Assembly: GCA_963790095.1 (NCBI GenBank)
Contig: CAWBNO010000020.1
Location: forward strand, 124,001-188,000
DNA: 64,000 bases
Direction of reading: 5' to 3'
Source: JAAXQD01 sp963790095
Lineage (GTDB): Bacteria; Desulfobacterota; Desulfobacteria; Desulfobacterales; UBA11574
Positions 43,656 to 52,703 of the stretch are shown here, one piece after another (the first letter of the stretch is position 1; each line of letters opens with the position of its first letter). Position numbers and translations under genes: made by a program. Under the pieces are notes generated by a model. The model did not search any database, had not been told where the DNA came from, and saw only the letters and a program-made list of their open reading frames with translations.

Positions 43656-44654
43656 TTATGGAATTCGGATCTGTTCTTTTAACAAGCAGCAGGCGATTTT
43701 GTATTTCGGCGTGCCGTCCCTGTTGTAGCTGAGGTTCCCCGGTTGAACCAGTCTGTTCATCACGCATCCTTCAGGGATGTGGAGGGCAAACAGGTCATTT
43801 TCGTTGATCTTCGGGGCATCCACCAGCACGTCATCTTTAAAGCGCATACTGTGCAGTGGATAATCTTCGCACAAGGGGCACCGGTATACCCTGCCGTTGG
43901 GGAATATGAAATAGTTTTCCGCCACCAGCCCGGCGCATTCAAAGGGTTCGTCCGGGTTTAAAAAAACTTTCGGATAGGTGACGGTGATGCCAAGACAGGC
44001 GATTTTTTGACCGATTTCAGGGATGGTTTTGAGCCATTGGGTTCGAGAAACCTGTAATTTTTCCTGCCTGCTTTCGGCGGATTTTCCCCTGATACCGATG
44101 ACCTGTATGAAAAAACGATGGATCCCCAAATCCTTTAAAAGGGGCGCGATCCTTTCAAGTTCATGGATGTTTTTTGTGCTCACCGTGTAGATCAGACTGG
44201 TGGTAAAGCCCATGAGAACCGCTTTTCTGATGCCGGCAATGCACGTATCATATGATCCTTTTCCCCGTATGGCATCGTTGGTTTTTCGAGTGGCACCATC
44301 CAGGCTGAAGCTAAAATAATCGACACCATCCGGATCCACTTTGGAAAGAATGTCATGGAACAGGTATCCGTTTGTATCGATGGTGATCGAACTGTAACCT
44401 ATAGATTTTGCTTTTTTTATGGCCTTGGGCAGGTCCGGGTGGAGGGTGGGCTCTCCCCCCAGGAAAATGACATTGGCGGCTCTGTTTTTGGATGCAAACA
44501 CCTCGAGCCAGGTTTCAATGGTGTCTATGGGAAGGGTATTTTTTCCATGTTCTTTTTTGTTGATGTAACAGTGGCTGCACTTGAGGTTGCAGCGGGTCAG
44601 AATATGAAAAAATAGATTGGTGGCATTTTTTGAAAAAGCGACGGTTTTTTTCAT
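43656..44654 (-). CDS. Radical SAM protein with SPASM-like C-terminal Cys cluster
   Basis: A 332-residue radical SAM enzyme. The [4Fe-4S]/SAM motif is CNLKCSHC near residue 22, followed by IFLGGEPTLHPDLPKAI and the TNGYL strand. The C-terminal part has further cysteines (PFECAGLVAENYFIFPNGRVYRCPLCEDYP in part, and IACCLL near the end) suited to an auxiliary cluster. The reaction and substrate are unknown; peptide or protein modification and cofactor assembly are both possible. The start chosen is the ATG at 44654 (MKKTVAFSKNATNLFFHIL); a longer frame to 44762 adds residues atypical of the family. It lies 156 bases downstream of purF on the same strand. Confidence 0.8.
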   Translation of the reverse strand: MKKTVAFSKNATNLFFHILTRCNLKCSHCYINKKEHGKNTLPIDTIETWLEVFASKNRAANVIFLGGEPTLHPDLPKAIKKAKSIGYSSITIDTNGYLFHDILSKVDPDGVDYFSFSLDGATRKTNDAIRGKGSYDTCIAGIRKAVLMGFTTSLIYTVSTKNIHELERIAPLLKDLGIHRFFIQVIGIRGKSAESRQEKLQVSRTQWLKTIPEIGQKIACLGITVTYPKVFLNPDEPFECAGLVAENYFIFPNGRVYRCPLCEDYPLHSMRFKDDVLVDAPKINENDLFALHIPEGCVMNRLVQPGNLSYNRDGTPKYKIACCLLKEQIRIP

Positions 44655-44810
44655 GGGACGTAAATTGTTAGATCGTTGAAGGTGCCGGGATTCAAAACGG
44701 ACCCACTGGCAGGCCTGAATTCGTCGAAAAAGATGCAGGATACACCCTGCAGGCTGAACCATGAGATCAGCGGTTCTATATTCTGTACCGTGTCTATTCT
44801 ATAAGATTCC

Positions 44811-46220
44811 CTATACTATTTCAAGGCAATCTTTAGACAGATCCTCGTCGAAACTCACCGGATAACATCCATCGAAGCATGCCTTGCAGAAATTGTCTTC
44901 CGGATGTTCGATTCCGGTTGAACTCAGAAGTCCTTGGAGACTGAGGTAATGGAGTGAGTCCAGATTGAGGAAGTCTTTGAGTTTTTCAACGGTCATCTGT
45001 GCTGCAATCAGCTCCCCTCTTGTGGAAAAATCTATTCCATAATGACATGGAAACCGATGGGGAGGCCCGCTGACCCGCATATGGATCTTTTTTACACCCA
45101 ATTCCCGTAGCGCTTTTACCCGGGTTTTCACCGTGGTTCCTCTGATGATGGAATCTTCGACAATGATGATCTCTTTTCCTTTTAGGAGCTGGTTTACAGG
45201 GTTCAGTTTGATTCTGACGCCAAAATCACGCATGCTCTGGGTGGGCTGAATGAAGGTTCTTCCGACGTAGTGATTGCGGATCATGGCCATCTCAAAGGGG
45301 ATTCCAGAGGTTTCTGAATAGCCCAAAGCAGCGTAAGTGCCCGAGTCGGGAAAGGGCATGACCAGGTCGGCTTCGACAGGTGCCTCCTGGGCCAGGCGAC
45401 GCCCATGGGCTTTTCTGGTTATATACACATTCTGACCGTAGATGGTGCTGTCCGGTCGCGCAAAGTAGATAAACTCAAAGATGCAAAACGCTCGGTTTTC
45501 TGGGGTCGGCGTTTTAATGCTCCGGATACCGTCCGCATCGATAATGACGATTTCCCCCGGATCGAGCTCCCGGACAAATTCAGCCTGGACCAGGTCCAGG
45601 GCACAGGTTTCCGAAGCCAGAATGTAATGGCCGTTGAGCATGCCCAGGCATAACGGCCGAAAACCATAAGGATCCTTGATGCCGACAACCTCTCCTTTGC
45701 TGGTGAGCATCACAAAAGAATAGGCACCCTTTAGCCGTGATGCCGTCTCTTTAAGGGCACCTTCGAATCCATAATTTAGGCTTTTGACAAAATAATGGAG
45801 GAAAATTTCGCTATCCATGGTTGTCTGAAAAATCGACCCGGTTTCTTCGAGTTCCTTTTTCAGATGGTGGGCATTTACAAGATTACCGTTGTGGGTGATG
45901 GCGTATGCTTTTTTGCGGTGATGTACGACAAACGGCTGGGCATTGCTGAGGATGGAGCTTCCTGTGGTGGAATAGCGGACATGCCCGATGGCGCTTTCTC
46001 CTTGTAAATGCTCCAGATGGGTCACGTCAAAAACATCGGGTACCAGACCCATACCTTTATGCTCCACAATGTTGTTTTCCCGGGCGACCGCGATTCCGGC
46101 ACTTTCCTGCCCTCTGTGTTGAAGCGCATACATACCAAAGTAGCTCAGCCTTGCGGCTTCAGGATGACCGTAAATACCGAACAGCCCACACGCTTCCCGG
46201 GGTTTTTCAAAATAATCCAT
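44811..46220 (-). CDS. purF: Amidophosphoribosyltransferase
   Basis: A 469-residue enzyme for the first committed step of purine synthesis (PRPP plus glutamine to phosphoribosylamine). The N-terminal glutamine amidotransferase has its Cys nucleophile in ACGLFGIYG (Cys11), so a 10-residue propeptide is removed to expose it, as in the Bacillus-type enzyme. The PRPP-binding motif is IIIVEDSIIRGTT. Cys residues in the C-terminal part (CFDGCYPV, CKACFDGC) are consistent with the [4Fe-4S] form. It lies downstream of the glutamate synthase gene, separated from it by a terminator. Confidence 0.96.
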   Translation of the reverse strand: MDYFEKPREACGLFGIYGHPEAARLSYFGMYALQHRGQESAGIAVARENNIVEHKGMGLVPDVFDVTHLEHLQGESAIGHVRYSTTGSSILSNAQPFVVHHRKKAYAITHNGNLVNAHHLKKELEETGSIFQTTMDSEIFLHYFVKSLNYGFEGALKETASRLKGAYSFVMLTSKGEVVGIKDPYGFRPLCLGMLNGHYILASETCALDLVQAEFVRELDPGEIVIIDADGIRSIKTPTPENRAFCIFEFIYFARPDSTIYGQNVYITRKAHGRRLAQEAPVEADLVMPFPDSGTYAALGYSETSGIPFEMAMIRNHYVGRTFIQPTQSMRDFGVRIKLNPVNQLLKGKEIIIVEDSIIRGTTVKTRVKALRELGVKKIHMRVSGPPHRFPCHYGIDFSTRGELIAAQMTVEKLKDFLNLDSLHYLSLQGLLSSTGIEHPEDNFCKACFDGCYPVSFDEDLSKDCLEIV

Positions 46221-46305
46221 GGAGTCCCTTAATTGTACGTTGATGTTTTTCCAATCTTCGGCATTAATACCCTATCTGCCGAATGAAAATGGTCGGTTTA
46301 CAACA

Positions 46306-46337
46306 AACAAGGCCGGTATGGTTTTCCGGCCCTTGTT
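46306..46337 (-). terminator. Hairpin between the glutamate synthase gene and purF
   Basis: On the minus strand, ACAAGGGCCGG pairs with CCGGCCTTGT (one bulge) around a 9-base loop, with a TTGTTGT tail. It sits just after the stop at 46360 and before purF. Confidence 0.6.
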
Positions 46338-46359
46338 CGCGTATTATGCTTGAACATTT

Positions 46360-49017
46360 TTAAGTGTCCTGCCAGTCTTCGCCCCATTCTTCAACGGCGA
46401 CAGATTCCTTGGCCAGAACATCGAGTGCAACGGCCTGGACCTTTCGATACACGTCGGTATAATTCATCTTTTTGCCGTTGACTGTCAAGAGATCATTTTC
46501 AATGGAAATGCCGAAAAGTCTTTCGTTTTCTTCTAAATAGGGTAAAATCAGGTTCCAGTCGGCGGCGCTCAAGTCGACAAACTCACCGCCGTTCAACTGG
46601 TCTTCCACCAGTTTATGGCGGGGATCCCTTATGTAGATGGCACCGCCTGAAGCCAGTGAGAAGAGATTGGATCCGGGGTAGGGGACCGGCTGCTCGACGA
46701 CGGTAGCGTCTTCATCGAATTCTATGCCGTTGAGAACGACAAACCCGCCGCCGTTCAGGGGATCACCGGCCATAAAAGACTCCGCCAGATAATCGAGGCA
46801 GGTACCGTTTATCACAACCCGGGGGCGGCCCACCGCATTAATCAGCGGCCGGCCGGCGGTATTGCCCAGCACATACACTTCTCCGCCCTTGGCTCCGTAC
46901 ATGAGGGTTTGACCCACATCCCCATAGATGACGAGTTTTCCGCGCTTCATAATCTGGCCCAGCTGATCCTGGGCGTTTCCGTGGACGTATATTTCCAGGC
47001 CGTCGATCCCCGAAGCCAGGTAGTCGCCGGAGCTGTCATAAACATCAATTCTAACGCCGTCAGAGTCTTTTGACAGGCCACAGCCGCAAAAGCGCTGCCC
47101 CTTATACCCGTAACAAATGAACTGTTTCCATCCGAGTTTATAGGCAGCACATAGAAAACGCGAGTCACAATCTTCTCCTTCAGGCTGAAAATCTCTGGCA
47201 TTGATCACCAGAACTTTTTCATCATTCCGAGGAGACCGCAGGGTGTCCCGTTTTTCAAAATCGACGTAACGATATTGACTGGCGGTGTTTTCATTGAGAT
47301 CCGGTGATGCATCAAAAATTGAAGTCAGGCTGTTTCTGATGATTTGTAATATCGAACTCCGCTTTTTATCTCCAGTAGGAAAACGTCGGTCCATAATGTG
47401 TGTCAAAATCTCTATGGCTTTAGACTTCGTGTCGTCATCTTCACTGGCCAGAGTTTCAAGCCCTCTACAAAAATGGATCAGTGCGGCATAATCCCAATTC
47501 AACATCTTCTGACAATAATGGCGTTTAAAATCGGATAAGTCATCAAGCACCAGCCCGTCTTTTAAAGCCAGGGCGATGTCTTCGGCACTTTTCGGTATGG
47601 AAAGTTTAGGTGTTACTTTATAGGGTTTCTGATGATCCGACGTCTTGACAACGTCGCCGAATTTGTTGGTGCAGATCAGTTCCTTAGAGCCATCTCCCTT
47701 ACCGGCGTCTTTGACGGTAAAAATAAAAGCACCGCCATCGGTGGCACTACCGCCCCGGGCATTCCAGTATTTGTCGGCGATGGGACAAAAGCGGCTGTCT
47801 TCAGCGGCAAGGTTCTGCAAAGTGGCGTCAATGGCCTGCTTTTCAGAACATATCAGGCCGATCTGAACCTCTCCTTCCTGGAGGGCAAACACCTGGGGAC
47901 GCAACATGGACGTATCCGTAATGCCGATTAACTGGAAAAAGTTTTTATACGGATTGTTTCGAGCAATGATAAAAAACCAGGGACCGTCCGGAGAAGCATG
48001 GATATGGGCAGCCTGGATGTAGCGGTAAACATGCTGTTTTTCCGGTGACAGCAGATCGAAATCGTATTCAGAAGTAGGCGCCAGGGCTTCAATGATGTAC
48101 TCCATTGGATACTCAAACGTTCGGTTAAACAGGTCGAGGAGCAGAACAGAGACTTCGGTATCTGTTAAAAACTGCGGAAAAATGTTGTGCTGTTTTAAGT
48201 ATTCACTCACCGCATGGTAGTTGGCAAAGTCGCCGTTGTGGACCAGCGCTTCATCCAACCCGCTAAAAGGATGTGCACCGCCGGGATGCCAGACCCTGCC
48301 CTTTGTGGGATAGCGCTGGTGGGCAATCCATCCATGGGCTTTAAAATCTTCCAGACAGTAGTATTGAGTCACTTGCTCGGCATAGCCCACGATCTTTAAA
48401 ATCATTATATTGCGACCGTGGGATAAAACAAATGCCTGTTTTTCCCCCAATGACGCGTAAAACTTCTGGTTTAATCGAAAGGAATTCTGGTAGATAAATT
48501 CATCTTCAGCTTTCCTAAAATCCATATCCTGAAGGGAATTTTCGGTAATAAAACGATCCAAAACATTTGGTTTTACCCGTACAAAATAGCGCCGGACATC
48601 CGGAGGCTTGACCTCTAAACCTTCAACTTCCCTGTAATCATCAAGGGTGGGGATGCTTTCCGCTTTATGAACATCCATAAATGGTTTGATGGCCGATTCT
48701 TCCACATCCGGGCGGGCGGCCGGGTCGAGAAGGGCGACTTGAAGCAGATAATGGGTGTCCAGAATTTCCTGGCTAACGCCCAAATTTTCTGCAGAAAGCC
48801 CCAGAGCAGCGATGCCGCCGCCTTTTCCGTTTCCGCGATTGTGCATCTGAACCGATGGTTCGTAAATATGACGGCCCCGAACGGGGATGGACGAAATAAA
48901 ACCGGTAACACCGCATCCGCCCTCTTCAGCAGGCTTTTTAGAAGGGATTTCACCATGGGGAAGACGGGACCGAGATTTGAGTATGTTTTTAATTGTTGAG
49001 TCAAAACCGTCAAACAT
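46360..49017 (-). CDS. Glutamate synthase-type protein: class II glutaminase fused to GXGXG domain
   Basis: An 885-residue protein combining the amidotransferase part (GltB1) with the GXGXG beta-helix part (GltB3) of glutamate synthase, but lacking the central FMN domain. The glutaminase Cys is in GGCGVTGFISSIP (Cys35), implying a 34-residue propeptide. Further glutaminase motifs are AHQRYPTKGRVWHPGGAHPF and HNGDFANYHA. The C-terminal 250 residues carry the Gly-rich repeats (GLEIYVHGNAQDQLG, VIYGDVGQTLMYGAKGG, VYVLGNTAGRPLI). The central domain is provided by the upstream gene on the same strand. It is split, as in archaeal and clostridial types, though with the two outer domains fused. Confidence 0.85.
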   Translation of the reverse strand: MFDGFDSTIKNILKSRSRLPHGEIPSKKPAEEGGCGVTGFISSIPVRGRHIYEPSVQMHNRGNGKGGGIAALGLSAENLGVSQEILDTHYLLQVALLDPAARPDVEESAIKPFMDVHKAESIPTLDDYREVEGLEVKPPDVRRYFVRVKPNVLDRFITENSLQDMDFRKAEDEFIYQNSFRLNQKFYASLGEKQAFVLSHGRNIMILKIVGYAEQVTQYYCLEDFKAHGWIAHQRYPTKGRVWHPGGAHPFSGLDEALVHNGDFANYHAVSEYLKQHNIFPQFLTDTEVSVLLLDLFNRTFEYPMEYIIEALAPTSEYDFDLLSPEKQHVYRYIQAAHIHASPDGPWFFIIARNNPYKNFFQLIGITDTSMLRPQVFALQEGEVQIGLICSEKQAIDATLQNLAAEDSRFCPIADKYWNARGGSATDGGAFIFTVKDAGKGDGSKELICTNKFGDVVKTSDHQKPYKVTPKLSIPKSAEDIALALKDGLVLDDLSDFKRHYCQKMLNWDYAALIHFCRGLETLASEDDDTKSKAIEILTHIMDRRFPTGDKKRSSILQIIRNSLTSIFDASPDLNENTASQYRYVDFEKRDTLRSPRNDEKVLVINARDFQPEGEDCDSRFLCAAYKLGWKQFICYGYKGQRFCGCGLSKDSDGVRIDVYDSSGDYLASGIDGLEIYVHGNAQDQLGQIMKRGKLVIYGDVGQTLMYGAKGGEVYVLGNTAGRPLINAVGRPRVVINGTCLDYLAESFMAGDPLNGGGFVVLNGIEFDEDATVVEQPVPYPGSNLFSLASGGAIYIRDPRHKLVEDQLNGGEFVDLSAADWNLILPYLEENERLFGISIENDLLTVNGKKMNYTDVYRKVQAVALDVLAKESVAVEEWGEDWQDT

Positions 49018-49080
49018 TATGTATACCTTTATCCGTTAATGAAACAAATATTGAAATACCCAATTTAGGGGCTTGACACC

Positions 49081-49236
49081 AATTGGAATGGTGGAATATT
49101 GGATTAATGGGTTCTGGGATAATGCAATTTTGGGTTAATGGTAAAAATTGTGTTGATGATAAAATTAAAAATGGATGATATCCTTTTTAAAACCAACCTG
49201 CCAGTATTCCAGCGTTCCAGCATTCCATATCCAAGG
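49081..49236. repeat. R3 palindromic word repeat, copy 2
   Basis: The left side has GGAATGGTGGAATATTGGAT and a TTAATGGG word; the right side has AGTATTCCAGCGTTCCAGCA and TTCCAT. It occupies most of the gap 49018-49297 between two glutamate synthase genes. Confidence 0.65.
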
Positions 49237-49297
49237 CAATCGTTCAAGCCTCAAAAAATGTCCTACATTTTCATTAAGTTGTAGAAATCCAAAGACG

Positions 49298-50848
49298 TTA
49301 AATTATAAGCTCTGCCTGAGGCGCCGGTTGATATTTTGATCTTTCTTCTTCATCCAGATAATCGAGATGGACCAGCAGATCGGATCGGCCCACCAGTTCT
49401 TTGATGCTTTTCAGGCCGTATTGCCTTAAAATCTCACACCACTGCTTTCGCCAGGCCATGTACATGTTGACGATTCGCTGGGTGGCCCAATCTTCGGCAA
49501 TCATGATACCCAGTTCATGATCCGTAGTTGCGATGCCTCGGGCACACCCCCGGCCGCTTTCGCAATGACCGCATCGAACACATTCCAAGGCAACCAGTTC
49601 CGCGGTCCCGATAACCACGCCGTCAGCTCCAAGTGCAATGGCCTTGGCCACGTCCAGTGCATTGCGAATGCCGCCGCTGGCAATCAAGCAGACTTTGTCT
49701 CTAACACCTTCGTCCTTCAAAAAATTATGCACCCTGGGGATGGCGTACTCAATGGGCATGGCAATGTTCTTTTTTGCAATATCCGGAGCAGCACCGGTTC
49801 CACCGTAACTGCCGTCCAGATGGACAACATGGGCGCCGGCATAGTAACTGCCCACTGCCACCATGTCCACATCCGTCGGTGTGGAAACTTTTACGGACAC
49901 AAGAACGCGAGGATTGATTTCCTTTACCCAGTCCACATGCTTTTTATGATCTTCCACAGAATAGACGCTGTGAAACGGAAACGGCGAAAAGAGGGCATTC
50001 CCCACCACCGTTTCACGCATGGCAGCGACTTCGGGGGTTACCTTGTCGCCCAGCAAGTGGCCGCCCAATCCAGGTTTGGCACCCTGGGCATATTTAAATT
50101 CCACCATGGGTGAAAACAGAATGGTTTCTTCTCTGACCCCGAATAAACCGGTGGCGATCTGGGTGATGACATGCTCGGCATATGGGATCAATTCCTTGGG
50201 ATAACCACCTTCTCCGGTACAGGTCAATGTGTTCAGCAGTTTCGCTGCACGTGCTCTGGCCACCATGACCGACAGTGCCGTGGAACCATAAGACATGCCG
50301 CCGCCATAGCAAGGGATGCCGTTGATCACATCCGGCCTTCCGTCACCGCGTTTGTTCAATGTGATACTGGTGTCGACGTCCTCATCGTCGAGGTTAAGGT
50401 AGTCACCCGGTTCAGGTGTTTTGAAGCGGATTTTATCAAAACCGCCACCCGAGTTTCCAAGGTTATATTCCAAATCAACGATTGGAAGGTTGCCGGTTTC
50501 CGCCATTTCCCAGTGCGCAATGAGCATCTCTGACGTCCAGCGATAATCTCCTAAAGTTTCCAGAATCGGATTTCGCCGAAGTGTCAGGGCCTGTTCCGGA
50601 CAACGGTCTATACAGAAAAAATCATTTTCTTTGCATTTAAAGCCAATACATTTGTAATCTTTGGGGCGTAACGGTTTTGAAAAAATGTCGTATCGCGGAT
50701 GTACGCCATGTGGACACAGCTCTGCGCATAACCCGCATGAGATACATCGGGAATTTCGTCGGATGGTGTACTTGCCGATGGGATTGCGAAATCGATCCGG
50801 AACCTGGACGATTTTTGGGAATTGAAAGTGATTTTTATTTTTTTTCAT
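49298..50848 (-). CDS. Glutamate synthase central (FMN) subunit with ferredoxin domain, GltB2 type
   Basis: A 516-residue protein. The N-terminal ferredoxin-like domain has two Cys clusters (CISCGLCAELCPHG and later CKENDFFCIDRCPEQ). The barrel domain keeps the catalytic motifs of the glutamate synthase core: GGGMSYGSTALSV, CTGEGGYPKEL, YAQGAKPGLGGHLLGDKV, SYGGTGAAPDIAKKN and SGGIRNALDVAKAIALGADGV. The [3Fe-4S]-type Cys set is CVRCGHCESGRGCARGI. It would make glutamate from 2-oxoglutarate and ammonia delivered by the 46360-49017 protein. It begins 3 bases after the stop of its degenerate paralogue. No GltD small subunit is seen, so ferredoxin may be the electron donor. Confidence 0.88.
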   Translation of the reverse strand: MKKNKNHFQFPKIVQVPDRFRNPIGKYTIRRNSRCISCGLCAELCPHGVHPRYDIFSKPLRPKDYKCIGFKCKENDFFCIDRCPEQALTLRRNPILETLGDYRWTSEMLIAHWEMAETGNLPIVDLEYNLGNSGGGFDKIRFKTPEPGDYLNLDDEDVDTSITLNKRGDGRPDVINGIPCYGGGMSYGSTALSVMVARARAAKLLNTLTCTGEGGYPKELIPYAEHVITQIATGLFGVREETILFSPMVEFKYAQGAKPGLGGHLLGDKVTPEVAAMRETVVGNALFSPFPFHSVYSVEDHKKHVDWVKEINPRVLVSVKVSTPTDVDMVAVGSYYAGAHVVHLDGSYGGTGAAPDIAKKNIAMPIEYAIPRVHNFLKDEGVRDKVCLIASGGIRNALDVAKAIALGADGVVIGTAELVALECVRCGHCESGRGCARGIATTDHELGIMIAEDWATQRIVNMYMAWRKQWCEILRQYGLKSIKELVGRSDLLVHLDYLDEEERSKYQPAPQAELII

Positions 50849-50851
50849 GAT

Positions 50852-52264
50852 TTATTTAAATCCTGCTATTTTTCTTTTTCCGAATATGGGGCCGAAGCTT
50901 TCCATCTCAAGATCCTCAAACCACATGGAGCGACCGACTTCACCTCTTAAACGTCTCGCCTCCCGAATTCCCATAGCGCCCATCACTTCGATGAGCTGGT
51001 TGTGCCATGCACCCATCAGATTAATCATTCTCTGGCTGCCCCATTGGGGATCGATGGTGTTGTCTATTTTTGCAGGGCAGGACAGATTTTCTCGACAACG
51101 GTAACACAACCTGCATTCCAGAGCGATGAGCAGGGGGGTATCCACAATGACGCCGTCGGCACCGCAAATGATGGATTTGGCCATATGCTCGGCCATGGCG
51201 ATTCCGCCCGAAAATACCAGGTTGATTTTTTGTCGGACAAAACCATTCACGAGTTTAAGATGAATTTCGCGAATCATTTCCTTTAAAAACCGGGGATTTT
51301 CGGTATTCAGCTCGTTGCCGTGGTCATCTGCATAAAAATGAAGGGTGTCGACCTCCAATGCCGAAAGTTCTAAAGCACGGGACGCAGCATCGGCATCCAG
51401 GGGAATGCGGATCATCAGAATAATATCCGATTTTATTTCACGGATGTTATGAACGGTATCTTCGATATCATTGTCAAAAGCCAGTTCAACCGCACGACTT
51501 TTGAGGATGAGCGATGGGTGATCCATGGCATTGTCACAGGTAAGACTGGGAATCAGATTCCGGGCATAAGGCAAAAGGGTATCCGAAGAATCTTTAGGCT
51601 GGATGATCAGAAAAGTGTCGAGAACCTGGGCTGCCTTGGCCGCCGATTCAACAATGGCCGGATTGATAATCAGGTTGCCCGGCAGTTGTAATATTAAAGG
51701 TATGGGGATCTCCAGGATCGGAAGTGCTTCTGAGGCCAAAGACATGTCGTCATTGAACTTTAAGGGGGATATTCTTCGGGAGATTTCGAAACAGGTATTG
51801 ATATACTCCCGTCCGTGGATGCCGTCCCTTGTGGGCCGGACGATTTCAGACATATCGGTCCACATGGAATCGAAGCCGGCAGCCACAAACGGACCCCGAT
51901 AACCAGCCCCTGAAACCGGAATCTTTCCCGTATGGGCCTGATACCAGATCCTGTGTAATATATCGGACCGCCAATACGCATCTCCCAACGTACGGTATTC
52001 CGGATTTATCACCCGGGAAAAAATACCTCTTGTGCATTCCTGGACACAACGAAAACAACTGTGGCAGGCATAAAGGTATTCAGGTTCGCCCATGGTGCTC
52101 ATGTGAAGGTAGTTATCCTTGAAAATACCGTAAATGCATTTTTTCTTCACACACTCTCTACAGCTGCCGGCGCAGTCTTCCCGGAACTCCACCGTGGCAT
52201 ACTTGCCGATGGGATGGTGCCTTGGATCAGCGGTTTTAATGGGTATATGATACTTCTTGGGCAT
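50852..52264 (-). CDS. GltB2-like paralogue with degenerate active site
   Basis: A 470-residue protein aligned with the neighbouring GltB2 subunit over its whole length: N-terminal Cys clusters (CAGSCRECVKKKC and CHSCFRCVQECTRG), the EYRTLGDAYWRSDIL region, the barrel and the C-terminal CRLCYRCRENLSCPAKI, then GSQRMINLMGAWHNQLIEVMGAMG. The catalytic motifs of the paralogue (TGEGG, AQGAKPG, GGTGA) are absent. It is therefore probably a structural or electron-transfer partner rather than an active synthase. The start chosen is the ATG at 52264 with GGAGAG upstream. It is the first gene of the leftward glutamate synthase unit. Another barrel-type FMN reductase function cannot be excluded. Confidence 0.78.
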   Translation of the reverse strand: MPKKYHIPIKTADPRHHPIGKYATVEFREDCAGSCRECVKKKCIYGIFKDNYLHMSTMGEPEYLYACHSCFRCVQECTRGIFSRVINPEYRTLGDAYWRSDILHRIWYQAHTGKIPVSGAGYRGPFVAAGFDSMWTDMSEIVRPTRDGIHGREYINTCFEISRRISPLKFNDDMSLASEALPILEIPIPLILQLPGNLIINPAIVESAAKAAQVLDTFLIIQPKDSSDTLLPYARNLIPSLTCDNAMDHPSLILKSRAVELAFDNDIEDTVHNIREIKSDIILMIRIPLDADAASRALELSALEVDTLHFYADDHGNELNTENPRFLKEMIREIHLKLVNGFVRQKINLVFSGGIAMAEHMAKSIICGADGVIVDTPLLIALECRLCYRCRENLSCPAKIDNTIDPQWGSQRMINLMGAWHNQLIEVMGAMGIREARRLRGEVGRSMWFEDLEMESFGPIFGKRKIAGFK

Positions 52265-52703
52265 TGAGCTCTCCAATTTGAATTGACGACGTTAGAAATT
52301 TCTCGACAAACTATATTGTTAGTACGTTAATTGTGATTTGTTAAATTTTTGGCAAAGAATGCTTATGACACCTTAGCCTTTTGGAGCATTATCGATGTCG
52401 AATAATTGAATTTTTCCTGAAAGAACTGTGAATAAGGGCTCGGTGAAATGGACCTGTCCGGTCTATTAATAAAGGCCTCTGTTTTAACAGAAGGGTTCAC
52501 CCATAACGTTAAATCGCCGATGGTTCTTTCAGAGCGATCCCTAATTCACTCGACAGCTTCCAGCTAAAAACCTAATCTACATGAAGCTCCTTTGAAATTC
52601 GATTGTTTCAAGGGCTCAATATTCAAATATTTTAATATCAGAATGCCGAATTAGGCTGAATGATACCTTTCACAATCTCAATCATAAATCGAATCATAAA
52701 TCG
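52265..52703. other. Intergenic region, 439 bp
   Basis: No gene, clear terminator, repeat family member or riboswitch was recognised here. It holds only A/T-rich sequence, a tandem 12-mer AATCATAAATCG next to the metF stop, and presumably the promoter of the leftward glutamate synthase unit, which I could not locate. Confidence 0.4.
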
